Source: Ovis canadensis
Lineage: Eukaryota > Chordata > Mammalia > Artiodactyla > Bovidae
Assembly (NCBI RefSeq): GCF_042477335.2
Contig: NC_091256.1
Span: 49,741,001 to 49,805,000, forward strand
Length of the DNA stretch: 64,000 nucleotides
Reading direction: 5' to 3'
The position numbers were made by a program, and so were the translations under genes. The notes below the pieces were generated by a model, which did no database searches, had not been told where the DNA came from, and worked only from the letters and a program-made list of their open reading frames with translations. Each line of letters begins with the position of its first letter. Within the stretch, counting starts at the first letter, position 1. This document shows positions 32,810-45,094 of the stretch, one piece after another.

Positions 32810-34136
32810 AAAAGGTTTTGAGACCACTGCAACCATTACTTGGGTTGCTTGTTTAGAAAAGGAAATTTCTGGTCCATTCATTATGATGAGATGACTGCTT
32901 TCATGTGGTATGAACAAAAAGCAATGGGAACACAGGGAGAATGTATCTAGGTCTGTTCGGGGGAAGCAAGGACAGCTTCCAGAAAAGGCATCACTTAAGC
33001 TGAAGGATGAGGAATTTGCCAAGAAAAAGAAGTGTGTTCTAGGCAGAGGATTCAGCTGGGCAAAACCCCAGAGCAGGAGACCTGGAGGGCTCTAGAGACT
33101 TGTAGTACTTTGTTTTTTTTCTGTATCATAAGGTATATGGTGGGATGGTCAGGAAACATGTCTGGGACTCAACCATGCCACACAAATGTTTAGGTTTCAT
33201 GTTCTTAGCAGTTGGGAGCATGGAAGTATTTGAGGCAGATAGACACTGTTGGATTTGTGTATTAGCTCACTCTAGGAGAAGAAGGGAGAATAAATTGCAG
33301 GGAACATCAGCCTAGAAAAAAAAGGACCTGTGAGAAAGCCAGTGTTTTTGACCAGGTATGATGGTGTATCAAAAAGATAATGATGAGGGTCATTGAGGGA
33401 GCTAGTAAGGGAAATAGAGAGGAAAGGATAGATTTGAAATATAATTAGAGGTTCATGCAAATAAGACTTGATATGCTTTGTGACTGACTGGATATGGGAC
33501 TTTTTTTTTTTTCCTTAAGTAATTAGGTGAATGCTTGGGCCTTTTCCCCAAAATAGGATGCTGAAGGGAGGAGGCATTCTCCTGGTTCTGCCACTAGCTG
33601 TCTGAAGTTGACAAGTTACCTGACCTTTTCAACTCTCATTTCTCTTCATCTATAAAATGAAATTGTTGTCAGCATTAGAAATAATGGTATGTAGGAGGTA
33701 TTCCACCCATGAAGGCTAACAATAACCCATGAAAATCATTCTTTCAGATGTTAAAATGCATACTATTTTATTTTCCCAATTAATACATATGCTTTAGCAT
33801 AGTAAAAAAAATGCATGCATCTTCAGGAAGTCTTGAAATGTGTGTGTTTGTATAGTTGTATTCAGTTATTTGCATAAAGGAACAGAGAAAGGATATAAAA
33901 TAGACTTATAAATACCTCAGGGATGCAGATGGGAGCATGGGATGTGGGAAGAGTAGATGGGATGATAAACAGAGACATGGGAACAAGATTTTAAAATGCA
34001 CACTCTTTTATATTGTTCTAATTTTGAATCTTGACTGTATTTTAAAACATTAAAGTAAAACAATTAGAATGGATAAACAACAAGTTCCTAATGTATAGCA
34101 CAGGCATCTATATTCACTATCCTCTGATAAACCATA
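32810..34136. other. Intergenic, weak old repeats only
   Basis: An L2-like antisense piece may lie at 32940-33090 ('ctaggcagaggattcagctg'). A MIR-like piece lies at 33585-33690 ('caagttacctgaccttttca'). The rest is unassigned. Confidence 0.45.
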
Positions 34137-34483
34137 GTTCAGTTCAGTTGCTCAGTTATGTCCGACTCTTTGCAACCCCATGAATCGCAGCACGCCAAGC
34201 CTCCCTGTCCATCACCAGCTCCCGGAGTTCACTCAGACTCGCGTTCATCGAGTCAGTAATGCCATCCAGCCATCTCATCCTCGGTCATCCCCTTCTCCTG
34301 CCCCCAATCTCTGCCAGCATCAAAGTCTTTTCCAATGAGTCAACTCTTCGCATGAGGTGGCCAAAGTACTGGAGTTTCAGCTTTAGCATCATTCCTTCCA
34401 AAGAAATCCCAGGGTTGATCTCCTTCAGAATGGACTGGTTGGAACTCCTCATCTCCTTGATGATCCAGTGGATATTGGCAGTC
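34137..34483 (-). mobile_element. BovB LINE 3' end (minus), internally deleted
   Basis: The terminus 'gttcagttcagttgctcagt' is followed by antisense [22 protein letters not shown] text. It then jumps at about 34450 to a distant BovB segment ('gatgatccagtggatattgg'). Confidence 0.88.
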
Positions 34484-34540
34484 CACATTATTATTGTAAA
34501 TAAACAACACATCAATAAATAAAAATAATTCTGGGTGATT

Positions 34541-37500
34541 TTCAGTTCAGTCAGTTCAGTTGCTCAGTTGTGTCCAACTCTTTGCAACCCCAAGGACTGC
34601 AGCATGCCAGGCTACCCTGTCCATCACCAACTCCCTGAGCTTGCTCACCTTCATGTTCATTGAGTCGATGATGCCATCCAACCATCTCATCTTCTGTTGA
34701 CACCTTCTGCTCCTGCCTTTAATCTTTCCCAGCATCAGGGTCTTTTCAAATGAATCAGCTCTTTGCATCAGGGGGCCAAGATAATGGAGTTTCAGCTTCA
34801 GCATCAGTTCTTCCAATGAATATTCAGGACTGATTTCCTTTAGGATGGACAGGTTGGATCTCCTTGCAGTCTAAGGGACTCTCCAGAGTCGTCTTCAACA
34901 CCACAGTTCAAGAGCATCAATTCGTTGGTGCTGAGCTTTCTTTATAGTCCAATTCTCACATCCATACATGACTACTGGAAAAACCATAGCTTTGACTAGA
35001 TGGACCTTTGTTGGCAAAGTAATGTCTCTGCTTTTGAATATGCTGTCTAGGTTGGTCATAGCTTTTCTTCCAAGGAGCAAGTGTCTTTTAATTTCATGCC
35101 TGCAGTCATCATCTGCAGTGATTTTGGAGCCCAAGAAATAAAGTCTGTCACTGTTTCCATTGTTTCCCCATCTATTTACCATGAAGTGATGGGACCAGAT
35201 GCCATGATCTTAGTTTTCTGAATGTTGAGTTTTAAGCCAACTTTTTCAGTCTCCTCTTTCAGTTTCATCAAGAGGCTCTTTAGTTCTTCGCTTTCTGCCA
35301 TATGGTGTCATCTGCATATCTGAAGTTATTGATATTTCTCCCTGCAGTCTCGATTCCAGCTTATGCTTCATCCAGCCCAGCATTTCTAATGATGCACTCT
35401 GCATGTAAGTTAAATAAGCAGGGTGACAATATACAGCCTTGATGTACTCCTTTCACAATTTGGAACTGGTCTGTTGTTTCATGTGTAGTTCTAACTGTTA
35501 CTTCTTGACCTGCATACAGATTTCTCAGGAGGCAGATAAGGTGGTCTGGTATTCCCATCTCTTGAAGAATTTTCCAGTTTGTTGTGATCCACACAGTCAA
35601 AGGCTTTGGCATAGTCAGTAAAGCAGAAGTAGATATTTTTCTGGAATCCTCTTGCATTTTTGATGATCCAGTGGATATTGGCAATTTGATTTCTGGTTCC
35701 TCTGCCTTTTCTAAATCCAGCTTGAATATCTGGAAGTTCATGGTTCACATACTGTTGAAGCCTGGCTTGGAGAATTTTGAGCATTACTTTGCTAGTATGT
35801 GAGATGAGTGCAATTGTGTGATAGTTTGAGCGTTCTTTGGCATTGCCTTTCTTTGGAATTGGAATGAAAGTTGACCTTTTCCAGTCTTTTGGGCACTGCT
35901 AAGTTTTCCAAATTTGCTGGCATATTGATTGCAGCACTTTTAATAGCATCATCTTTTAGGATTTGAAATAACTCAACTGGAATTCCATCATCTCCTCTAG
36001 CTTTGTTCACAGTGATGCTTCTTAAGGTCCACTTGACTTTGCATTCCAGGATGTCTGGTTCTAGGTGAGTGATCAAGCCATAGTGGTTATCTGGGTCATG
36101 AAGATCTTTTTTGTATAGTTCTTCTGTGTATTCTTGCCACCTCTTCTTAATATCTTCTGCTTCTTTAGGTCTACCATTTCTGTCCTTTATTGAGCCCATC
36201 TTTGCATGAAATATTCCCTTGGTATCTCTAATTTTCTTGAAGAGATCTCTAGTCTTTCCCATTCTGTTGTTTTCCTCTATTTCTTTGCATTGATCACTGA
36301 GGAAGGCTTTCTTATCTCTCCTTGCTATTCTTTGGAACTATGCGTTTAAATGGGTATATGAATGCAGGCATGAAATTAAAAGACGCTTACTCCTTGGAAG
36401 AAAAGTTATGACCAACCTAGATAGCATATTCAAAAGCAGAAACATTACTTTGCCGATTAAGGTCCATCTAGTCAAGGCTATGGTTTTTCCAGTGGTCATG
36501 TATGGATGTGAGAGTTGGACTGTGAAGAAGGCTGAGCGCTGAAGAACTGATGCTTTTGAAATGTGGTGTTGGAGGAGACTCTTGAGAGTCCCTTGGACTG
36601 CAAGGAGATCAGCCCTGGGATTTCTTTGGAAGGAATGATGCTAAAGCTGAAACTCCAGTACTTTGGCCACCTCATGCGAAGAGTTGACTCATTGGAAAAG
36701 GCTCTGATGCTGGGAGGGATTAGGGGCAGGAGGAGAAGGGGACGACCGAGGATGAGATGGCTGGATGGCATCACTGACTCGATGGTCGTGAATCTGAGTG
36801 AACTCTGGGAGTTGGTGATGGATAGGGAGGCCTGGCGTGCTGTAATTCATGGGGTCGCAAAGAGTTGGACATGACTGAGCGACTGAACTGAACTGATCTT
36901 TCCTTTTCTCCCTTCATTTCCTTTTTCCTATCTTTCACTTCTCAGCTATTTGTAATGCCTCCTCAGACAACTATATTACCTTTTTGAATTTCTTTTTCCT
37001 GGGGATGGTTTTGATTACTGCCTCCTGTACAATGTCATGAACCTCTGTCCATAGTTCTTCAGGCACTCTATCAGATCTAATGCCTTGAATCTATTTGTTA
37101 CTTCCACTGTATAATCCTATGGGATTTGATTTAGTCATACCTGAATGGGCTAGTGGTTTCCCCTACTTTCTTCAATTTAAGTCTGAATTTGGCAATAAAG
37201 TGTTCATGATCTGAGCCATAGTCAGCTCCCGGTCTTCTTTTTGCTGACTGTATAGAGCTTCTCCATCTTTGGCTGCAAGGAATATAATCAGTCTGAGTTC
37301 GGTATTGACCATCTGGTTATGTCTATGTGTAGAGTCTTCTCTTGTGTTGTTGGAAGAGGGTATTTGCTATGACCAGTGCATTCTTTTGGCAAAACTCTGT
37401 TAGTCTTTGCCCTGCTTCATTTTGTACTGCAAAGCCATATTTGCCTGTTACTCCATGTATCTCTTGATTTCCTACTTTTGCATTCCAGGCCCCTGTGATG

Positions 37501-38220
37501 AAAAGGACATCTTTTGGGTATTAGTTCTAGAAGATCTTCTAGGTCTTCATAGAATTGTTCAACTTCAGCTTCTTCAGCATTACTGGTTGGGGCATAGACT
37601 TGGATTACTGTGATATCGAATGGTTTGCCTTGGAAATGAACAGAGATCATTGTCGTTTTTGAGATAGCATCCCAGTACTGCATTATGGACTCTTGTTGAC
37701 TATGAACATTTGGACTCTTGTTGACTATGATGGTTACTCCATTTCTTCTAAGGGATTCTTGCCCACAGTAGTAGATATAATGGTCATCTGAGTTAAATTC
37801 ACTCATTCTAGTCCATTTTAGTTCACTTATTCCTAGAATGTCAATGTTCATCTCCTGTTTGACCACTTCCAGTTTGCCTTGATTCATGGACCTAACGTTC
37901 CAGGTTCCTATGCAATTGCTCTTTACAGCATTGGACTGTACTTTAATCACCAGTCACATCTACAACTGTGTGTTTTTGCTTTGGCTCTGTCTCTTCACTC
38001 TTTCTGGAGTTATTTCTCCACTGATTTTCCATAGCATATTGGGCACCTACAGACCTGGGGAGTTCATTTTTCAGTGTCCTGTCTTTTTGCCTTTTCATAC
38101 TTTAATGGGTGAATATCAAGCATGTGTCCAGTGGGTTCCAACAAAAGTCCTAGGGGTTCTTACACCTCTCTTTGCAAAACTCCCCTCTTTTCTGGAGTTT
38201 CCCTACTAATCACCCCCACC
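34541..38220 (-). mobile_element. Long BovB LINE (minus), interrupted by another BovB piece
   Basis: In antisense this covers most of BovB. From left: the 3' end (34541), RT (35182 to 34895 with CENW...WC; 35784 to 35491 with the FTDYAKAFDCVDHNKL motif A), the linker (36262 to 35792 with MGKTRDLFKKIRDTKG), then after the insertion the apurinic-type endonuclease (37950 to 37417 with GTWNVRSMNQGKLEVVKQEM, HYIYYCGQESLRRNG and VYAPTSNAEEAEVE). Upstream 5' text reaches about 38220. Frameshifts break every domain. The YADD region near 35300 is damaged. Confidence 0.92.
36359..36893 (+). mobile_element. BovB 3' fragment (plus) inside the minus BovB
   Basis: It starts at 'gaatgcaggcatgaaattaa' and ends with 'gcgactgaactgaactgat'. 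The host BovB reads '...aatgggtatat' before it and 'ctttccttttctccctt' after it, which join in the consensus. I see no clear target duplication. Confidence 0.88.
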
Positions 38221-38489
38221 CCCCCGAAAAAAAACTTCCCTTCTACCTTGATTAACTTAGTTTTTTCTTCTTTTCCTTTCTTTCTGTTAATACTTCTCTC
38301 CCACCCTCCCTTCCTCCTTTCTTTGTTTTCTTTCCTTGTAAAATATACACGTTATCACCAATTCTATTATCTCAGTCATAGAGTGAGAAGCAGAAATCTC
38401 TCAGCTATGAGGCTGACATAAACAAAAGGCAAAAACTCTTACATAATACCAGGGTCAAAGGGAAACCAGAAGCGTTAAAAGAAATTCAG
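38221..38489. other. C/T-rich tract next to BovB
   Basis: This is a pyrimidine-rich stretch, probably the decayed 5' end of the BovB. Nothing else is recognised. Confidence 0.4.
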
Positions 38490-38615
38490 AAGCTCTCCCT
38501 CATATTGTGAGCTCTTGGAAAGCAGACACTGTCTTTTCTACCTTTGTGGCCCTAGTACCTTGCACAGTGGCTAGTACATAGTAGGTGCTCAATAAATGAG
38601 TATTAAACTTAATTG
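38490..38615 (+). repeat. L2 LINE 3' end
   Basis: 'gcacagtggctagtacatag' then 'taggtgctcaataaatgagt' is the L2 3' end. Confidence 0.75.
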
Positions 38616-38714
38616 AAAAAAAATCTAAAAGGGCATGTGCTTCCTTAAGAGTTTTTGTCTGGAGAAGAACTGAGTTTTGAAGATTAAATGATGACATATA
38701 CACAGAAATAGAAA

Positions 38715-38943
38715 AATGGTTAAGAGCAAGGAACTGAGGGACAGGTAGACCTGGGCTCAAATTCCTTTTTTTTTTTTAACCAAGAACTGTGTGACCTTCA
38801 CTAAATCACTTCTGTGAGCCTGTTTTTTAACCTGTAAAACGTGTGTGCACACATGTATACACAAACACTAGTTTCAGATGCTTAGTAAGACAGTTGAATG
38901 GGGTAACAAAGTAAAGGCCTCAGCACAACGCCTGACACTGAGC
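38715..38943 (+). repeat. MIR SINE
   Basis: 'gtagacctgggctcaaattc', 'aactgtgtgaccttcactaa' and 'acgcctgacactgagcaatt' follow the MIR, with an internal poly(T). Confidence 0.65.
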
Positions 38944-39005
38944 AATTACTCAGTGTTGTTTCTTTCTATTACTTTCTATAGAAAGAAAGTAATTACTCAG
39001 TGTTG
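38944..39005. repeat. 15-bp direct repeat flanking a perfect hairpin
   Basis: AATTACTCAGTGTTG occurs at 38944-38958 and 38991-39005. Between them TTTCTTTCTAT (38959-38969) and its exact complement ATAGAAAGAAA (38978-38988) enclose an 8-nt loop. Confidence 0.9.
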
Positions 39006-40369
39006 CTTTACTGAACATGTTATTTCTGAATATGATATCTACTTACTATAACAAAACTTTTCAAGGTCAGATCAATGGTATAGGTCTCAAACTCATGAAA
39101 TCTGAGAAAGCCTCAACCGAGAGAGGAACTTAGGTGGAAAAACTGGATGAGAAACTTATCAGCAGAGTGTACTTGCCTCTTAACCGAGTTCCTTGCTGAA
39201 GCTATAACCGAAAGACAAGAGAAAGCTGACTTTGGAGCTGTGGATTCTGTGTACCACAAAATGATTAGAGCAAAATGCAGTGTTGGCTGGTGGCCTTGTG
39301 CTTGTTATCTCAGAAGTGCAGCCCTTGTGTACCTCTATCTGATGCATTTTCAGCAATGTGTTTTTTGTGTGCGTGGGGTGGAAAAAGGAGGGATGATAGA
39401 AGGACACTGAAGGACTGATGGGGGAGAATATTTGAGGACAGAACCAAATAGACTCAGATTTCTAGTGCTTTTTACCTCACTAATTGCCAGGAACCTGGAT
39501 GAGGCAGAGCCTTGGTTTATTCAGCTTTTATGCAGCTCAGCAGACTGTTAACAATATGTGTCTGAGTCATGGGGGGTCAAGTGACTGCAGCTTCTCTGAT
39601 GAGTCATTATCTTGCTTCCACTAATATTGATGGCCAGGGCTGACTTGTTTACTGAGAGCAAGCTACAGCTGTCTGCAGGTACAGGCTTCTATATTCCAGA
39701 CCTCACCAGCAGGCTCCATTTGGGCGTGTTTGCACTCCTGGAAGGTCCTGATGTGGAACAGGTGGCCTATGTGATGTGATAATGCCCCTTGCTTTGATTT
39801 GATATTGCTGTGAGCAAGCATTTAGACTGGGAATCCAAAGGATTGAGCAAGAGGTAGAAGGTGTGACTAGTACTAATTACATTGCTCAGGATCCTAGCAA
39901 GGAAGATGGCACGTTCATACTGGGCAGTCGAGGAGCACTTAAAAGAAAGATTATTTACAAGGTGTGGCCTGGGTTGAGGGAAACAGCAAGGATGGTGTGG
40001 GGTTTCTTGGAAAGCAAAAGTGGGGAGCCATCATCATGTTGAAGAACCAAGGAGAGGGAGTGGTTACTGGGGTTGGGAGAGAGGGGAAATATGGAGAGGG
40101 CCACCTGAGAGGAGCTGTTGTCATCATTTAATGGTCACAGTTGATTTCTGGTCAACCAATAGAAAAAGAATAAGAGAAATAAATTCCCAACCTTACTCTC
40201 CTTCTGCTCTCTCTCCTTAGATCCTTCCACTGGCCAACTTTAACTGGAAGCCAGTGAGCAAGAAGGCATTTGAGGTAGGTCAGCCTCCTGGGAAAGGGAG
40301 CAGGTGGAGAAAGGGGGGAGAGGATCTGGAAGGGCAAACAAAATAGTACAACCTCCTAGCTAGACATAC
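39006..40369. other. Intergenic, mostly unique
   Basis: No named repeat or exon is seen over about 1.3 kb, which is unusual for this window. Frames at 39147-39410 are short and unrecognised. Confidence 0.5.
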
Positions 40370-40510
40370 TAGCTTCTTCTCTGGCTCTTGGTTTTGTTCA
40401 TCAGTAAAATGGGGAAATCGCACAACCTGCTTTGTTATGAGAATGAAATGAGATAATGTAGGATGGTTTTGTGAAGGTTGCCTATGAAGTTGTTGAATAG
40501 CTGCTATGTT
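40370..40510 (+). repeat. MIR SINE
   Basis: 'catcagtaaaatggggaaat' and 'gagaatgaaatgagataatg' are typical of MIR. Confidence 0.7.
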
Positions 40511-40574
40511 TCAAGGAAGAAAATGTAGTGACCAGAGTAATTTCCTTACTTTCAAGTTGGTTTACCAGCCCTTA

Positions 40575-41235
40575 ATTTTTTTTTTTTCATTTTATATGGG
40601 AGAAGAGTTGATTAACAATGTTGTGTTAGCTTCTGGTATACAGGAAAGTGATTCAGTTATACAGGAAAGTGATTCAGTTATATATACACATGTATCGATT
40701 CTTTTTCAAATTCTTTTCCCATTTAGGTTATTACAGAATATTGAGCAGAGTTCGTTGTGGCATACAGTAAGTCCTTGTTGGTTTTCTGTTTTAAATGTAG
40801 CAGTATGTACATGTCAATCCCAAACTCCCTATCTGTTCCATCTCTCCCCCAAATCCTTCCCCACAGGTAACCATAAGTTTGTTCTCTAAGTCTGTGAGTC
40901 CATTTTGTAGATGAGTTCATTTTTATATATTTTTTTTCGATTCTGCATGTAAGTGGTACCATATGATATTGTCTTCCTCTTCACTTAGTATAAATAGCAC
41001 AAGGCTTCCCTGATGGCTCAGATGGTAAAGAATGCAGGAGACCCAGGTTTGATTCCTGGGAAGATCCCTTGGAGAAGGAAACCCACTCCAGTATTCTTAG
41101 AGAAGCCTGGCGGGCTACAGACAATGGGGTAACAAATAGTCGAATATGACTGAGCTACTAACACAGCCAAACACAGCATAATCTCTAGGACCATCAGTGT
41201 TGCTGCAAATGGCATTGTTTCATTCTTTTTAATGG
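40575..41235 (-). mobile_element. L1 3' end (minus), split by Bov-tA
   Basis: 'gattaacaatgttgtgttag', 'ttgagcagagttcgttgtgg' and 'accataagtttgttctctaa' are antisense artiodactyl L1. L1 resumes after 41165 ('atctctaggaccatcagtgt'). A 21-bp unit is tandemly duplicated at 40640-40681. Confidence 0.8.
41002..41164 (+). mobile_element. Bov-tA SINE, internally deleted
   Basis: The head 'ggcttccctgatggctcaga', a shortened body and 'cgaatatgactgagctacta' are present. Confidence 0.88.
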
Positions 41236-41399
41236 CACCAGCCCCTCTTGAGACCCTATTAAGTTTATATCCCACACCTGATGCTGAACATGGGACCAAA
41301 GATGGGTGGGCTATTAAAAAAAAGGTGATGACAGATACAAGGCATAGCCACTTATCCCTCAAAAGCCTGTACTATAGTTAGAAAGATATGAAGGTACCT

Positions 41400-41600
41400 G
41401 TGTATGTACTCTTTTATCTATATATGGAGTGCATAGAAAGAGATGATGATATCCATGTCTATCATGTGAATACATACACACACACAGAATAATGCAGTCA
41501 TATACATTATTGCATATACAAAATGTATACTGCATATATGTATTGCATATACAATATGCATAATGCATAAACAAGATGAAGCAGTACAGTTAGAGATGAC
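41400..41600. repeat. A/T-rich imperfect simple repeat
   Basis: Clusters of 'tgcatataca'-type words and a short (AC)n occur. It is low complexity rather than a defined element. Confidence 0.6.
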
Positions 41601-42759
41601 TAGAGCTGATTAGGGTCAGTCAGAAAAGGGGTCCAGAAGAATGGAGTTTGAGTTGGAATCTCAATCCTGAGGTGCCAGCCTTTGACCTGTCCAGGTTGTT
41701 GACTTGTTCTCCTTCTGTGTTTAGAAATAGATCTTTTCAAAAAGAGAATTAAATATTTGTGTTCTTTTGACTTGTCTCTTTTGTTTCTTTTATGTCCAGT
41801 GCCAGGCATGGTATTCTGAAGGCCCTCCAGAAATGTTTATTAATTGAATCAGTAAAGAAATATTTGGTATTTGTGCTATTTTATTAAGTAAAAGAATGCA
41901 TATGATTACAGCACTCTCTTCAGCACTGGGCTCTGAGAGTTCTTCCAAGGGTGTTTCAAAACCCACTGCATGCAAAAGAGGAGCCACAGTGAGTGAGGTT
42001 AGCATATGCTTTTGATAAGTGATTTGCATAAGATTAGTGTGTGCATAGACTGCAATCTTAAAAAATTTCCAGACAGAAAATGATTGCTCTCCAGAAGATG
42101 TTTAGTTTATTAAGAGCCTTATGACATGCCAGACATGTTTCCCCTATTCTTCATTTCTGGGACTCAGTAGAAAGAGATGAGTAAGGGCAGTGATAGTCTT
42201 CTCAAATAGTTGTCATGTTATTGAAAAACTTAAAGGCAATGTTTAGCCCTCAAGCACTTGTCCCGTTTATGTTACTGGTCAAGAATTCAGGATGTAGGAA
42301 TGAGAAGGAATGTTAAAGTAACGTTGTCCAAACTTGTTTGTGCAAATATCAGTGGAAATGATACTGATGTGGAACTGCTCAGAAACACTGCAATGAACAC
42401 ACAAAGCACTGGCACTGAGCTCTTGGGGACACAACCTGGGCACCATGGAGCCATGCCGAGGCTTCCTGGTCTTGGAGATGAGTCTGTAGCTGGTAGGAGC
42501 TCTTGAAACAGGCTGAAGGTTGCAGAATAAATCACAGCCTGCACTTCCTGTCATCTCCCTGAAGAAAAAAGAGGAGAACATCACCCACTCAGAAGCCTGG
42601 GGGTCATAGAGGATGTTTGTTTTGACCCCAGCTCTCCCCCAGGCTCAGGGCTGAGGGTGTGGGGGGGCTGACATCAGGCCTCTGGTGACCGGAGAATGAT
42701 TTGTGCCACAGCTCCACCTAACATACAAGATTGCCAAACCCTGGTAAAGGACCACAATT

Positions 42760-42763
<4 letters not shown>

Positions 42764-42829
<66 letters not shown>
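42764..42829 (+). repeat. (AG)33 microsatellite
   Basis: This is an uninterrupted run of 33 AG dinucleotides (66 bp). Frames crossing it give Leu-Ser repeats and are not genes. It directly abuts an L1 3' end. Confidence 0.97.
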
Positions 42830-42831
<2 letters not shown>

Positions 42832-42834
42832 TGC

Positions 42835-43035
42835 CTAATTTATTTTTTAAATTGGAGAATAATTGCTTTACAGTGTTGTACCGGTTTCTGCTGTACAATG
42901 CAAATCAGCCATAATTATATATATATATCCCCTCCCTCACACCCTTCCCCATCCCACCCCTCTGGATCATCAGAGTGCTGGGTTGGGCTGCCTGTGTTAT
43001 ACAGCAACTTCCTACTAGCTATCTATTTTACACAT
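42835..43035 (-). mobile_element. Ruminant L1 3' UTR (minus)
   Basis: 'ttaaattggagaataattgc' and 'cccctctggatcatcagagt' fit the antisense 3' UTR of ruminant L1. Confidence 0.75.
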
Positions 43036-43039
43036 GGTG

Positions 43040-43745
43040 GTATTTAGTTCAGTGGCATTTAGTACATTCACAGTGTTGTATAACCATCACCATAATCTAG
43101 TTCTAAGACATTTTCATCATCCTAAAAAACACTCCACACCCATTAAGCCTTCACTCCCCATTTCCTGCTCTTCTCAGTCCCTGGTAACTGCCAATCTGGG
43201 TTTAATCTCTATGGATTTATCTATTCTGGATATTTTATATAAATGGAACCTATAATGTGTAGCGTTTTATGTCTGGCTTCTTTTTCACTTAGCATAAAGT
43301 TTTCAAGGGTCATCCTGATGTAGCATATATCAGTACCTCATTCATTTATATGGCTAAATAATGTGTTTATCCATTCATCAGTTGATGGAAATTTGGATTG
43401 TTTCCACCTTTGGCTTTTGTGAATAATGCTGCTATGGAATTCATATGCCAGGCATTTTTGAATACCTATTTTCAGGTTTGGGGGGTTATACACCTAGGAG
43501 TGCAATTGCTTACTGGGTAACATGATAATTCAGTGTTTAGCTTATTAAGGAAAATAGCAAACTGTTTTCCATAGCAATAGCACTATTTTATATTCTCATC
43601 AGCAATGTAGGAAGATTCTGATTTCTCCACATCTTCACCAAGACTTATTTCCCATTAAAAATTTTGGCCATCTTAGTGTGTTATTTTGATTTGCATTTCT
43701 GTAGTGACTAATAATACTGAGCATCTTCTCATTCTCTGTTAGATT
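43040..43745 (-). mobile_element. Old L1 fragment (minus)
   Basis: 'tgtataaccatcaccataat', 'ccattcatcagttgatggaa' and 'ttttgatttgcatttctgta' are antisense L1M. Confidence 0.75.
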
Positions 43746-43975
43746 TTAACTCAACAGAAATATTCTAGAGCTGTACGTTTCTGCCCTTGGGGGGATCTGT
43801 ACTATAATTTACATGGTAAAGTCTCTCATATAGATTTGCTTAGCTCTCTTTAAGTCATGTGGAGTAGGCTACTATTTGCAAATAGATCCTAATAAAAACT
43901 CTTGGATGGTGGTGTGGATATGGAAATAGATGAAGAACCTTTTCAGAAGCAATATTTATTAAAACTATGCTATTA

Positions 43976-44188
43976 TGGGTTTCCCTGGTGGGTCAGTGGT
44001 AAAGAATCCCCTTGCCAATGCAGCAGACGTGGGTTCCATCCTTGGATCAGGAAGATCCCCTGGAAAAGAAAATGGTAACCCACTCTGGTATTCTTGCCTG
44101 GGAAATCCCATGGACAGAGGAACCTGGTGGGCTACAATCCATGTGGTCACAAAGAGTCAAACAGGACTTAGTAACTAAACAACAACAA
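43976..44188 (+). mobile_element. Bov-tA SINE, full length
   Basis: The head 'gggtttccctggtgggtcag', the body and the end 'acttagtaactaaacaacaa' are present. Confidence 0.92.
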
Positions 44189-45090
44189 ATGCAATTACAA
44201 GAACATTAAATTTTTTGGCTCTGAAGTTTTATTTAAAAGCTACTCTAGGAAAACAAATGAGACGGGTGGCAAATTTCCCACATCATGGGCTTGAATGTTT
44301 CTTAAAATGCGGCAATTGAAACTCATGAGTTTCAATCTTGCCATTGTTGCTGAGTGACCTCTGACATTTGACAGTACTTCTGACTTGTATTCTATATTAA
44401 GACAACCTTCTGTGTTTAATATAGAATTTCCCATTGGTTTTAGTGTGGGGGATAGGAATGAGTTCCTATAAGCATTGGTGGGTCCCTTGAGAAATTTCAA
44501 GAAGAAACCCACAAGTGAACTCCTTGTGAGTTGTAAGGATCTTCCCATGGAAGCCATCCACGTCCATACAGCTGGCTTGGACTGGATTTCTTCTTCATTA
44601 GGGCCATTCCTTCTTTTTATGCCAACTTCTTGAGGCAAATGGATAGGGTAATGTGTATCCAATTAGGGAAAGAGGAAATTTAGCATCCCCAGAATAGTTT
44701 CATATCTAGTTTCATATCATCCCCAGAATAGTTTCACAGCTAGGTTTGTTAGCTACAAAAATAGACCTACATTAAAACAATGTTGAAAATGGTATGAAAA
44801 TAGAAACCATATTGTGTGCTAGTTTTTTTTGATAAGTAGGTTAGAATTCTGAGATTTAGAAGAGATTAAAAAAGCTAAATAATATAGCACTAAGCTCCTC
44901 ACTTGATTTGGTATTGGACCAGGTATTAAGGTCATGTCTCCAATCAGACCCTGATTAGGTTTATCTTGATTGTAATTTTTTCTTAACAGCTAGAGCTCAA
45001 CTTCTTATCCATAACATTTATCTTTTCCTCCAAAATTGGGAATATTCTGAAATGTTTTTGAGAGCCAAGACTGAATTTTTAAAAGAATTG
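44189..45090. other. Intergenic, no named repeat
   Basis: A local duplication ('catccccagaatagtttca' at 44684 and 44718) is the only structure seen. The 140-codon minus frame at 44240-44662 is unrecognised. Confidence 0.5.
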
Positions 45091-45094
45091 TCAT

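Noticed and set aside
42674-42898. Leu-Ser repeat protein
   Set aside because: It is a translation of the (AG)33 microsatellite.
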